From NCBI GenBank assembly GCA_046295655.1, contig JBKBMT010000009.1:1-55599 (forward strand): DNA of 55,599 nucleotides, written 5' to 3'. Positions 16,577 to 25,453 of the stretch are shown here, piece by piece. Origin of the DNA: JBKBMT01 sp046295655. GTDB lineage: Bacteria > Pseudomonadota > Alphaproteobacteria > Rhodobacterales > Rhodobacteraceae. The notes below the pieces were generated by a model. It saw only the letters and a list, made by a program, of their open reading frames with translations. It was not told the DNA's origin and searched no databases. Position 1 is the stretch's first letter; every line of letters begins with the position of its first letter. The translations under genes and the position numbers were made by a program.

Positions 16577-17209
16577 ATGGCATTCCATGAAGTGCGGTTT
16601 CCCGCATCCCTGAGTTTCGGCGCCGTCGGAGGACCCGAGCGGCGCACCGAGATCGTCACGCTCGCCAGCGGCCACGAGGAGCGCAACAGCCCCTGGGCCC
16701 ATTCCCGGCGCCGTTATGACGCGGGTCTGGGGCTGCGGAGCCTCGACGACGTGGCCGAGCTGGTGGCGTTCTTCGAGGCCCGGCACGGGCAGCTCTACGG
16801 CTTTCGCTGGAAGGACTGGGCCGATTTCAAGTCGTGCCTCGCCAATGCAGCGCCGGGGCCGCTGGACCAGCGGCTGGGCAGCGGCGACGGGATGCGGCGG
16901 GCCTTCGCGCTGCGCAAGGCCTATGCCTCGGGCCCGTCGGTCTATTGGCGGCCGGTCACGAAACCGGTCGCGGGCACGGTGCAGGTCGCGCTGGCCGACA
17001 AGCCGGTGCGCGAGGGGATCGAGTGGGAGGTGGATGCCGCGACGGGCATCGTGACCTTCGCCGATCCGGTGCCCGACGGCGTGGAGGTGCGTGCGGGTTT
17101 CGAGTTCGACGTGCCGGTGCGGTTCGACGTGGACACGATCCAGGTCTCGGTCGCCGGGTTCCGTGCCGGCGAGGTGCCGCGGGTGCCGGTGGTGGAGCTG
17201 CGCGCATGA
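16577..17209 (+). CDS. GTA g12, distal tail protein (DUF2460)
   Basis: The protein has 210 residues and is a full DUF2460 protein: FHEVRFPASLSFGAVGGPERRTEIVTL is the family start, followed by ARHGQLYGFRWKDWADFKS. It forms the ring joining the tail tube to the baseplate hub. It lies four bases after g11 and overlaps g13 by four bases (ATGA). Confidence 0.94.
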   Translation: MAFHEVRFPASLSFGAVGGPERRTEIVTLASGHEERNSPWAHSRRRYDAGLGLRSLDDVAELVAFFEARHGQLYGFRWKDWADFKSCLANAAPGPLDQRLGSGDGMRRAFALRKAYASGPSVYWRPVTKPVAGTVQVALADKPVREGIEWEVDAATGIVTFADPVPDGVEVRAGFEFDVPVRFDVDTIQVSVAGFRAGEVPRVPVVELRA

Positions 17210-18081
17210 GCGGGCTTCTGGACCATCTCGGGCAGGGGATCACCACGGTCGCCCGGGCCTGGGCCGTGCGCCGTCGCGACGGGGTGGAGATGGGCTTCAC
17301 CGACCACGACCGGGATCTGGCCTTTGACGGGATCGTGTTTCGCGCCGGATCGGGGCTGACGGCGCGGGCGCTGAGCCAGACCACGGGCCTGTCGGTGGAC
17401 AACACCGAGGCCGTGGGCGCGCTGACCCACGCCGGAATCACCGAGCCCGACATCCTGGCCGGGCGCTGGGACGGCGCGGAGGTGCGCGCCTGGCTGGTCA
17501 ACTGGGCCGATCCGGCGCAGCGGATGATGCAGTTCCGGGGCACGATGGGCGAGGTGACGCGGGCCGGCGGTGCCTTTGCGGCCGAGCTTCGCGGGCTGAC
17601 CGAGGTGCTGGGGCTGGCCGCCGGCAGGGTCTATCAGAAGCCCTGTTCGGCAATCCTGGGCGACCGGCACTGCCGGGTGGACCTGAGCCTGCCGGGCTAT
17701 TTCGCCGAACGCGAGGTGGAGGCGGTCGAGGAGGGGCGGATCCTGCGGTTCGCCGCCTTCGCGGGGTTCGACGACCGCTGGTTCGAACGTGGCCGGCTTC
17801 TGGTGCTGGACGGGCCGGCGGCCGGGCTGGTTGCGGTGGTGAAGAACGACCGGCTGTCGGCCGAGGGCCGGGAGGTCGAGCTGTGGGAGGCGCTGCGCGT
17901 CGTGCCGCGACCGGGCGACCGGCTGCGGATCGAGGCGGGCTGCGACCGGAGGCCGGATACCTGCCGGCTGAAGTTTGCGAATTTCCTCAACTTCCGGGGC
18001 TTTCCGCACGTCCCGGGGGAGGACTGGCTGATGGCCTATCCGGTGTCGGACGGAGCGAACGATGGCGGAAGCCGTGGTTGA
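17206..18081 (+). CDS. GTA g13, baseplate hub protein (DUF2163)
   Basis: The protein has 291 residues and DUF2163 homology across its length. Four cysteines, C147, C156, C246 and C253 (KPCSAI, RHCRVD, AGCDRR, DTCRLK), are placed as in the hub protein of RcGTA, which carries an iron-sulfur cluster according to structural work as I recall it. The hub lies at the tip of the tail. The gene overlaps g14 by 20 bases and g12 by four. All four cysteines are present. Confidence 0.93.
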   Translation: MSGLLDHLGQGITTVARAWAVRRRDGVEMGFTDHDRDLAFDGIVFRAGSGLTARALSQTTGLSVDNTEAVGALTHAGITEPDILAGRWDGAEVRAWLVNWADPAQRMMQFRGTMGEVTRAGGAFAAELRGLTEVLGLAAGRVYQKPCSAILGDRHCRVDLSLPGYFAEREVEAVEEGRILRFAAFAGFDDRWFERGRLLVLDGPAAGLVAVVKNDRLSAEGREVELWEALRVVPRPGDRLRIEAGCDRRPDTCRLKFANFLNFRGFPHVPGEDWLMAYPVSDGANDGGSRG

Positions 18082-18517
18082 GGCGGCGGTGCCGGGGGCG
18101 CGCATCGTCGCGCTGGCGCGGCGTTGGATCGGCACGCCCTACCGGCATCAGGCAAGCTGCCGCGGGGCGGGCACCGACTGTCTGGGGCTGGTGCGCGGGC
18201 TGTGGCGCGAGATCCACGGGGCGGAGCCCTGCCCGGTGCCGCCCTATACCGCCGACTGGGCGGAGCCCGAGGGGCGCGAGGTGCTGATGGAGGCGGCGCG
18301 GCGCTGGCTGGCGGAAAAGCCGGCGACGGAAGAGGCGCCGGGCGACGTGATCCTGTTCCGCATGCGGGCCGGGGGCATCGCCAAGCACCTGGGTATTGCC
18401 GGGGCTGTCGGCCCTGCGGCCACGTTCATTCACGCCTATGGCGGCCACGCGGTGGTGGAGAGCCCGCTGTCGGCGCCCTGGCGGCGGCGGATCGCGGCGC
18501 GGTTCGTCTTTCCCTGA
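18062..18517 (+). CDS. GTA g14, NlpC/P60-type peptidase
   Basis: The protein has 151 residues with the NlpC/P60 cysteine peptidase fold. The catalytic cysteine is C40 in GTDCLGLV, with His109 in KHLGIA and His124 in FIHAYG as likely partners. It probably opens the peptidoglycan of the recipient or the donor cell so the tail can deliver DNA. It overlaps the end of g13 by 20 bases in another frame. Confidence 0.93.
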   Translation: MAEAVVEAAVPGARIVALARRWIGTPYRHQASCRGAGTDCLGLVRGLWREIHGAEPCPVPPYTADWAEPEGREVLMEAARRWLAEKPATEEAPGDVILFRMRAGGIAKHLGIAGAVGPAATFIHAYGGHAVVESPLSAPWRRRIAARFVFP

Positions 18518-18535
18518 CAATTCCGGAGGAGCCTG

Positions 18536-21500
18536 ATGGCGACCATTCTTCTGTCGGCGGCGGGGGCCGCGATCGGCGCGGGCTTCGGCGGCACGGTGCT
18601 GGGGCTGTCGGGTGCGGTGATCGGCCGGGCGGTCGGCGCGACGCTGGGTCGGGCGATCGACCAGCGGCTGCTGGGACGCGGGTCCGGGCCGGTCGAGGTG
18701 GGCCGGGTCGAACGGTTCCGGGTGACGGGCGCGGGCGAGGGGCTGCCGGTGGCGCAGGTCTGGGGCCGGGTGCGCGTGGGCGGCCAGGTGATCTGGGCCT
18801 CGCGCTTTGCCGAGACCCGCACCGAGACCCGCCGGGGCAAGGGCGGTGGCGGGCGCAGGACGGTGGAGTTTTCCTATTCGGTGTCGCTGGCCATTGCCCT
18901 GTGCGAGGGCGAGATCGCGCGGGTCGGCCGGATCTGGGCCGACGGGCAGGAGATCGCGCCGGACACTCTGGATCTGCGGGTCTATACGGGCAGCGAGGAT
19001 CAGCTGCCCGATCCGAAGATCGAGGCGGTGGAGGGCAGCGGGCAGGCGCCAGCCTACCGGGGCATTGCCTATGTGGTGATCGAGGATCTGGCGCTGGCGC
19101 GGTTCGGAAACCGGGTGCCGCAGTTTTCCTTCGAGGTGATCCGTGCCGCGCAGGGGCCGGCGGCGCAGGCGGTGGGTGGCTTGCAGGATGCGGTTCGGGC
19201 GGTGGCGCTGATCCCGGGCACCGGGGAATATGCGCTCGCGACGAGCCGGGTGCATCATGCCGAGGCGCCGGGGCTGAACCGGAGCGTCAATGTCAACACG
19301 CCCTCGGGCCGGACCGATTTCGAGACTGCGCTGGAGCAGCTGACCGGCGAGGCGCCGCGCTGTCGCGCGGTGTCGCTGATCGTGTCGTGGTTCGGGGACG
19401 ATCTGCGCTGCGGCGCCTGTCGCGTGCGGCCGAAGGTCGAACAGACCGGGACCGAGGGCGAGGGCCAGCCCTGGCGCGCGGGCGGCATCGGGCGCGATGC
19501 GGCGCTGGCCGTCGCGCAGCTCGGCGGCCGGCCGGTCTATGGCGGGACGCCGTCGGATGCGAGCGTGATCGAGGCGATCGCCGCCCTGCGCGATGCGGGG
19601 CAGGCGGTGATGTTCTATCCCTTCGTGCTGATGGAGCAGCTGGCCGGCAACGGCCTGCCCGACCCCTGGGGCGGGGCGGAGCAGGCGGTGCTGCCGTGGC
19701 GCGGGCGGATCACGCTGTCGGTGGCGCCGGGCAGGGCCAGCAGCCCCGACCGGTCTGCGGCCGCAGAGGCCGAGGTTGCGGCCTTCTTCGGGGCGGTCGG
19801 ACCGGAGGATTTCGCCGTGACCGGCGGTCAGGTGGTCTATTCCGGCCCGGCGGAGGACTGGGGCTATCGGCGGTTCATCCTGCATTACGCCCATCTCTGC
19901 GCTGCGGCGGGCGGGGTCGATGCCTTCTGCGTGGGGTCGGAGCTGCGCGGGCTGACCCAGATCCGGGGCGCGGGCGATGCCTTTCCGGCGGTGGCCGAGC
20001 TGCGCCGGCTGGTGGCCGAGGTGCGCGCGATCCTCGGGCCGGAAACGAAGATCTCCTATGCCGCCGACTGGTCGGAATATGCGGGCTATGTCAGCCCCGA
20101 GGGCGACCGGTATTTCCATCTCGATCCGCTCTGGGCCGATCCCGAGGTCGATTTCATCGGCATCGACAACTACATGCCGCTGAGCGACTGGCGCGACGGT
20201 GCGGATCACGCCGATGCGGGCTGGGGCTCGATCTACAACCTCGACTATCTGAAGGCGAACGTCGCCGGCGGCGAGATGTTCGACTGGTATTACGACAGTC
20301 CCGAGGGTGCGGCCGCGCAAAGGCGGGTGCCGATCACCGACGGGGCGTTCGGCGAGCCGTGGATCTGGCGGCAGAAGGATCTGCGCGGCTGGTGGGAGAA
20401 CGTGCACCGCGACCGGATCGGCGGCGCGCAGGCCATCGTGCCGAGCCCGTGGGAGCCGCGGTCGAAGCCCGTCTGGTTCACCGAGCTGGGCTGTCCGGCG
20501 ATCGACAAGGGCACCAACCAGCCGAACGTGTTCCTCGATCCGAAATCGTCGGAAAGCTTCGTACCGAAATGGTCGAACGGGCGACGGGACGATGTGATCC
20601 AGATGCAGTATCTGCGCGCGATGGCGGCATACTGGGACGATCCGGCCAATAATCCCGAAGGGCCGGCGGGGCGCATGGTGGACACCGCTCGCGCCTTTGT
20701 CTGGGCCTGGGACGCGCGGCCTTTCCCGGCCTTTCCGGGCAACGAGGCAGTCTGGGCGGACGGGGCCAACTATTCCCGCGGGCACTGGATTTCGGGACGG
20801 GCGACGAACCAGCCCCTGGCGGCGGTGGTGGCCGAGATCTGCGACCGGGCGGGGGTGGCGGCCGATGTCTCGGGTCTTTACGGGGTGGTGCGCGGATATG
20901 TGCGGCCGGATGCGGGCACGGCGCGGGCCGCGCTGCAGCCCCTGATGCTGGCGCACGGGTTCGAGGCGGTCGAGCGCGAGGGAGAGCTGCGGTTCCGGAT
21001 GCGCGGCAGCGGGCCGGTGGCGCGGCTGGGGCGCGAGGATCTGGCGGTGGTGTCCGAGGTGGAGGGAGATCTGGAACTGTCACGCGCCGCCGAGGCCGAG
21101 ATCGCGGGCCGGGTGCGGGTGACCTTTGCCGAGGCCGAGGGCGATTTCGACACCCGGGTGGAGGAGGCGGTCTTTCCCGACGAGGCAAGCTTCGGCGCGG
21201 GCCAGACCGACCTGCCGATGCTGCTGACGCGGGCCGAGGGGCGGGCGGTGGCAGAGCGGTTCCTGGCCGAGGCGCGCGTGGCGCGGGACGGGGCGCGGTT
21301 CGCGCTGCCGCCATCGCGTCTGGGCCTCGGGGCGGGGGATGTGGTCGATCTCGGGCAGGCGGGGCTTTACCGCATCGACCGGGCCGAACATGCCGGCGCG
21401 ACCCTGATCGAGGCGGTGCGGGTGGAGCCGGCCGTCTATCATCCTTCGGATTCGGCGGAGGAACGGGTGGTGCCGCGGGCCTTCGTGGCGCCGGTGCCGG

Positions 21501-22426
21501 TGTTTCCGCTGTTCCTGGATCTGCCGCTGCTGCGCGGCGACGAGGATCCGGTCGCGCCGCATGTGGCGGTGACGGCGGTGCCGTGGCCGGGGGGAGTCGC
21601 GGTCTGGGATGCGCCCGGCGACGCGGGCCATGCGTTGAACCGGATCCTGACGGCGCCGGCGACCGTCGGGGTGACCGAATCGCCGCTTCCCCGCGCGCGG
21701 CCAGGTCTCTGGGACCGGGGTGCGCCGCTGCGGGTGCGGATGATCCGGGGCGCGCTGGCTTCGGCCGGGGCGGTCGAGGTGCTGAACGGGGCGAATGCGG
21801 TGGCGATCGGGGACGGCAGTGCGGGGAACTGGGAAGTGATGCAGTTCGCCCGTGCCGAGCTGATCGCGCCGGGAATCTGGGAGCTTTCGGAACGGCTGCG
21901 CGGGCAGGCGGGAACCGACGGGGTGATGCCCGACATCTGGCCTGCCGGATCCTTCGTCGTGGTCCTGGACCGGGCGGTGGAGCAGGTCGGCCTGCGGCCG
22001 GCCGACCGTGGGCTTGCGCGCTACTGGCGCATCGGTGTGGCGGCGCGGGGGTATGACGATCCGTCGGTGGTGCGTCGGGTCGAGGCCTTCGACGGGGTCG
22101 GGTTGCGGCCCTATCCGGTGGCCCATCTGCGTGCCTTGCGCGAGCCGGCCGCGGACCGGTTCGCCTGGGTGCGGCGGACCCGGATCGACGGCGACAGCTG
22201 GGCTGGCGAGGAGGTGCCGCTGGGCGAGGCGGCAGAGATATACCGCATCCGGGTGCGGGTCGGCGGCGCGGTGGTGCGCGAGACGACGGTGACGGTGCCG
22301 GAATGGACCTATCCGGCGGGGCAGCGTGCGGCCGATGGCGCCACCGGATCGTGGACCATGGAGGTTGCGCAGCTGTCGGAGCGGTTCGGGCCGGGGCCGT
22401 TCCGCGGGCTGGCGATGACGGGTTGA
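18536..22426 (+). CDS. GTA g15, giant tail-tip (megatron) protein
   Basis: 1296 residues. The N-terminal third starts with a small glycine-rich hydrophobic stretch (LLSAAGAAIGAGFGGTVLGL). The centre (about 430-780) holds a TIM-barrel, glycosidase-like GTA domain with YAADWSEYAGY and FIGIDNYMPLSDWRDG. The rest is a long beta-rich tail-fibre-type region. It forms the outer tail tip and may bind or cut the recipient surface. It is the last and largest gene of the cluster and has no stop or frameshift. A small gene follows after three bases. Confidence 0.95.
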   Translation: MATILLSAAGAAIGAGFGGTVLGLSGAVIGRAVGATLGRAIDQRLLGRGSGPVEVGRVERFRVTGAGEGLPVAQVWGRVRVGGQVIWASRFAETRTETRRGKGGGGRRTVEFSYSVSLAIALCEGEIARVGRIWADGQEIAPDTLDLRVYTGSEDQLPDPKIEAVEGSGQAPAYRGIAYVVIEDLALARFGNRVPQFSFEVIRAAQGPAAQAVGGLQDAVRAVALIPGTGEYALATSRVHHAEAPGLNRSVNVNTPSGRTDFETALEQLTGEAPRCRAVSLIVSWFGDDLRCGACRVRPKVEQTGTEGEGQPWRAGGIGRDAALAVAQLGGRPVYGGTPSDASVIEAIAALRDAGQAVMFYPFVLMEQLAGNGLPDPWGGAEQAVLPWRGRITLSVAPGRASSPDRSAAAEAEVAAFFGAVGPEDFAVTGGQVVYSGPAEDWGYRRFILHYAHLCAAAGGVDAFCVGSELRGLTQIRGAGDAFPAVAELRRLVAEVRAILGPETKISYAADWSEYAGYVSPEGDRYFHLDPLWADPEVDFIGIDNYMPLSDWRDGADHADAGWGSIYNLDYLKANVAGGEMFDWYYDSPEGAAAQRRVPITDGAFGEPWIWRQKDLRGWWENVHRDRIGGAQAIVPSPWEPRSKPVWFTELGCPAIDKGTNQPNVFLDPKSSESFVPKWSNGRRDDVIQMQYLRAMAAYWDDPANNPEGPAGRMVDTARAFVWAWDARPFPAFPGNEAVWADGANYSRGHWISGRATNQPLAAVVAEICDRAGVAADVSGLYGVVRGYVRPDAGTARAALQPLMLAHGFEAVEREGELRFRMRGSGPVARLGREDLAVVSEVEGDLELSRAAEAEIAGRVRVTFAEAEGDFDTRVEEAVFPDEASFGAGQTDLPMLLTRAEGRAVAERFLAEARVARDGARFALPPSRLGLGAGDVVDLGQAGLYRIDRAEHAGATLIEAVRVEPAVYHPSDSAEERVVPRAFVAPVPVFPLFLDLPLLRGDEDPVAPHVAVTAVPWPGGVAVWDAPGDAGHALNRILTAPATVGVTESPLPRARPGLWDRGAPLRVRMIRGALASAGAVEVLNGANAVAIGDGSAGNWEVMQFARAELIAPGIWELSERLRGQAGTDGVMPDIWPAGSFVVVLDRAVEQVGLRPADRGLARYWRIGVAARGYDDPSVVRRVEAFDGVGLRPYPVAHLRALREPAADRFAWVRRTRIDGDSWAGEEVPLGEAAEIYRIRVRVGGAVVRETTVTVPEWTYPAGQRAADGATGSWTMEVAQLSERFGPGPFRGLAMTG

Positions 22427-22429
22427 GCC

Positions 22430-22765
22430 ATGTTGCCCGTGCTGCATGGCGATCTGGTGGCGGTGGCACGCGCCCTGCGCGCGGCGCCCGAGCCCGAGCG
22501 CGCGGCGCTGTGCCGGGAGATCCTTGCCCAGGCAGGATGGGCCAGGTCCTATGCCCGGGCCCTGGGGCGCCGGCACCCCCACTGGGGCAGCGGCAGCCTG
22601 ATGGAGGCGGCCGGCCGCTTTCCCCAGGCCCGGGAGCCATTCCTGTCCGACCCCGACTGGCTGCACTGTCTGTGGGTCGTGGTGGGTGAGCTTCTGGACC
22701 GGGCGCGGCGGCATCGCGCGGCGCGGCGGGGGGCGGGGTGGAAAAATGCCGGCGAGCGGCTTTGA
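22430..22765 (+). CDS. Small conserved-type protein after g15 (DUF7742-like)
   Basis: The protein has 111 residues with no signal peptide and no membrane helix. It has Trp- and Arg-rich helices (AQAGWARSYARALGRRHPHWGSGSL). It starts three bases after g15, so it is probably translated with it. A gene of this size follows the GTA cluster in several Rhodobacterales, from memory. Whether it belongs to the particle or to its control is unknown. Confidence 0.65.
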   Translation: MLPVLHGDLVAVARALRAAPEPERAALCREILAQAGWARSYARALGRRHPHWGSGSLMEAAGRFPQAREPFLSDPDWLHCLWVVVGELLDRARRHRAARRGAGWKNAGERL

Positions 22766-22818
22766 TCGCGCGCCGATCGGGCATATGTGATAGTCTCGTC
22801 GCCAACGGAGGACCGGCC

Positions 22819-23625
22819 ATGACCCTGCACAATGCGCGACTCGCCGCCGTCGATCCCGTCTGGGATCGCATCCGCCGCGAGGCGGAGGAGGCCGTTCAGG
22901 TCGAACCGCTGCTGGGGGGGCTGATCCACGGCAGCCTCCTGCATCACCCGAGCCTCGAGCGGGCGCTGTGCTATCGCTTCTCGCTGAAGCTTGCCTCGGC
23001 GGAGATGAGCGAGCAGATCCTGCGCGAGATCGCCGAGGAAGCCTATGCCGGGGACGAGACGCTGGGCCAGGCGGCGCGGGCCGATATCGTGGCGGTGCTG
23101 GAGCGCGATCCGGCCTGCCACCGGATGATCCAGCCGATCCTGTTCTTCAAGGGATTCCAGTCGGTTCAGGCCTATCGGGTGGCGCATTGGCTGTGGCGCG
23201 GCGGGCGGCGCGACATGGCCTATTTCGTGCAGATGCGCATGTCCGAGGTCTTCGGTGTCGATATCCACCCGGCGGCGCGGATCGGCAAGGGGCTGATGAT
23301 CGACCATGCCCACGGCATCGTCATCGGCGAGACCGCGGTGGTGGGCGACAACGTCTCGATGCTGCATTCGGTGACGCTGGGCGGCACCGGCAAGGAGCAC
23401 GGCGACCGGCATCCGAAGATCGGTGACGGGGTGCTGATCGGGGCCGGGGCCAAGGTGCTGGGCAATATCCGGGTCGGCCACTGCTCGCGCATCGCCTCGG
23501 GTTCGGTGGTGCTGGCGGACGTGCCGCCCTGCGTCACCGTTGCCGGCGTGCCCGCGCGGGTGGTGGGCGAGGCGGGCTGCGCCCAGCCCGCGGTGACGAT
23601 GGATCACCGGATCGACCAGGGCTGA
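22819..23625 (+). CDS. cysE: Serine O-acetyltransferase CysE
   Basis: The protein has 268 residues. The first step of cysteine synthesis: serine plus acetyl-CoA gives O-acetylserine. It has the SATase N-terminal helical domain and a left-handed beta-helix of hexapeptide repeats with DIHPAARIGKGLMIDHAHG and VTLGGTGKEHGDRHP, which carry the catalytic Asp/His residues. The ATG at 22819 has GGAGG (22807-22811) before it. The in-frame start at 22738 adds 27 unrelated residues and overlaps the upstream gene. CysE lies next to the GTA cluster but has no link to it by function. Confidence 0.96.
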   Translation: MTLHNARLAAVDPVWDRIRREAEEAVQVEPLLGGLIHGSLLHHPSLERALCYRFSLKLASAEMSEQILREIAEEAYAGDETLGQAARADIVAVLERDPACHRMIQPILFFKGFQSVQAYRVAHWLWRGGRRDMAYFVQMRMSEVFGVDIHPAARIGKGLMIDHAHGIVIGETAVVGDNVSMLHSVTLGGTGKEHGDRHPKIGDGVLIGAGAKVLGNIRVGHCSRIASGSVVLADVPPCVTVAGVPARVVGEAGCAQPAVTMDHRIDQG

Positions 23626-23667
23626 GACCGCTTGCGCCGGCACGCGGCGCGGCGCTAGGAACCGCCG

Positions 23668-24675
23668 ATGCGGCGGACGGTGACACGGCTTCTGGGGGCG
23701 GTGCCGGTGCTGGCGGGCGTGGTCCTGCTGGCCTTCGTGCTGACCCGTGTCCTGCCGGGCGATCCGGTTGCGGTGCTTGGCGGCGTGCCCGGCATGACGC
23801 CGGAGGACACTGCGCGGCTGGCGACCGATCTGGGGCTGGACCGGTCGCTTGCAGCGCAGTTCCTCGACTATCTGGCTGCGCTGTCGCGGGGCGATCTGGG
23901 CCTGTCGCGGTCCACCGGGCGGCCGGTCGCGGCCGAGATCGCGGTCCGGCTGCCCGCGACACTCGAGCTGGCGGGCCTCGGCTTCCTTCTGGCGCTGCTG
24001 CTGGCCGTGCCGCTGGGGACGGTTGCCGCGCTGCGGCCCGGGGGGGCGGTGGACGCGGGGGTGCGGCTGTCGGCCGTGATCGCCGGGTCGGTGCCGACCT
24101 TCGTCACCGGCATCCTGCTGATCCACATCTTCTATTTCCGGCTGGGGTGGGCGCCCGAGCCGGTCGGCCGGATCGACCCCATGCTGGCGCGACCGGAGGC
24201 GGTGACCGGGTTTCTGCTGATCGACAGCGTGCTGGCCGGCGACCTGGCGGCGTTGCGGTCGGCGGCGGGGCGGATCGCGCTGCCGGCGCTGGCCATGGCA
24301 CTGTTCGCGCTGGCGCCCATCCTGCGGATGCAGCGCGCGGCGCTGATGGCGGCGCGCGGGTCGGCGGCCCTCGTGGCGATGCGAGGCCTCGGGGTGGGGC
24401 GCTGGCGCCGCGGATTCTGGGCGCTGCGGCTGGCGGCGGGGCCGGTCGTTTCGGTCGCGGCCCTGGCTCTGGCCTGGATGCTCGGCGCGAACGTGCTGGT
24501 CGAGCATGTCTTTGCCTGGCCCGGCATCGGGTCCTACGCGCTGGCGGCGCTGGTCGCGCTGGACTTCGCGCCGGTGCAGGGGGTGATGCTTGTCACCGCG
24601 GCGATCCTCGTCGGGGTCGCGGTGCTGGCCGATCTGGTGCAGGGCTGGTTCGACCCGAGGCTGGCCGATGGCTAG
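23668..24675 (+). CDS. Dpp/Opp-type ABC transporter permease 1 (DppB-like)
   Basis: The protein has 335 residues with six predicted membrane helices and the N-terminal TRVLPGDPV pattern of the DppB/OppB family. The conserved EAA-type cytoplasmic loop is near MRGLGVGRWRRGF. It probably imports oligopeptides or nickel-like substrates, but the substrate is unknown. It is the first gene of a four-gene operon. It overlaps the next permease by eight bases. Confidence 0.92.
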   Translation: MRRTVTRLLGAVPVLAGVVLLAFVLTRVLPGDPVAVLGGVPGMTPEDTARLATDLGLDRSLAAQFLDYLAALSRGDLGLSRSTGRPVAAEIAVRLPATLELAGLGFLLALLLAVPLGTVAALRPGGAVDAGVRLSAVIAGSVPTFVTGILLIHIFYFRLGWAPEPVGRIDPMLARPEAVTGFLLIDSVLAGDLAALRSAAGRIALPALAMALFALAPILRMQRAALMAARGSAALVAMRGLGVGRWRRGFWALRLAAGPVVSVAALALAWMLGANVLVEHVFAWPGIGSYALAALVALDFAPVQGVMLVTAAILVGVAVLADLVQGWFDPRLADG

Positions 24676-25453
24676 GCTCGGCATCGGGCTGGTGGGGCTG
24701 GTGCTGTTCCTGGCGCTGGCAGGGCCGTGGCTTGCGCCGCACGATCCCCTTGCGACGGCGGTGGTGCGGGCGTTGCAGCCGCCCTCGGCGGCGCACTGGT
24801 TCGGGACCGATCATCTGGGCCGGGACGTGCTGTCGCGGGTGCTGCATGCCGCCCGTCTGGACCTTGCGATCGCGGTCAGCGCGGCGGCACTCGCGGCGGT
24901 GGCCGGCAGCCTTGCCGGGGCCGCCGCGGGGTGGGCTGGCGGCTGGGTCGATGCCGGGATGTCGCGGGTGGTCGATGTGCTGCTGGCGCTGCCGCTGTTC
25001 CTGCTGGCGATGCTTCTGGTGCTGGCGGTCGGCAATTCGGTGGCGACGGTCGTTGCGGTGACGACGCTGGTCAACCTTCCCTTCTTCATCCGGCTCGTCC
25101 GGGTCGAGGTGGCGCGCGGGCTGGCCGCGCCCTGGGTCGAGGGGTTGCGGATTGCCGGGGCAGGCGAGGCGCGCATCCTGCTGCGGTTCGTGCTGCCGCA
25201 GGTGGCGCCGCTGATCGCGGTGCAGGCGAGTGTGACGCTGGGATGGGGCATCCTGAACGCGGCGGGGCTGTCGTTTCTGGGCATCGGGGTGCGGCCGCCG
25301 ACGGCGGAATGGGGCATCATGCTGGCCGAGGGTGCCCGCTATCTGAATTCGGGTCAGTGGTGGATGGCGGCGTTCCCGGCGGCGGTGCTGGTTGCCGCGG
25401 TGCTGGGGTTCCAGCTGACGGGCGATGCCCTGCGCGACAGGGCGGCACGATGA
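24668..25453 (+). CDS. Dpp/Opp-type ABC transporter permease 2 (DppC-like)
   Basis: The protein has 261 residues with six predicted membrane helices. It carries the DppC pattern HWFGTDHLGRDVLSRVLHAARLDL and the EAA-loop region GLRIAGAGEARILLRFVLPQ. It forms the pore with the DppB-like partner. I chose the ATG at 24668, which begins just before the upstream stop. The longer upstream start has no family match. It overlaps the next ATPase gene by four bases (ATGA). Confidence 0.92.
   Translation: MARLGIGLVGLVLFLALAGPWLAPHDPLATAVVRALQPPSAAHWFGTDHLGRDVLSRVLHAARLDLAIAVSAAALAAVAGSLAGAAAGWAGGWVDAGMSRVVDVLLALPLFLLAMLLVLAVGNSVATVVAVTTLVNLPFFIRLVRVEVARGLAAPWVEGLRIAGAGEARILLRFVLPQVAPLIAVQASVTLGWGILNAAGLSFLGIGVRPPTAEWGIMLAEGARYLNSGQWWMAAFPAAVLVAAVLGFQLTGDALRDRAAR

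Noticed and set aside
17987..20956. A 989-residue open frame on the minus strand across g13, g14 and g15.
   Set aside because: It is a shadow frame of high-GC coding DNA and has no recognisable motif.
8537..22426. A degraded or active prophage.
   Set aside because: No integrase, repressor, attachment site or lysis cassette was seen. Gene order g1-g15 and the small tape measure point to a GTA.
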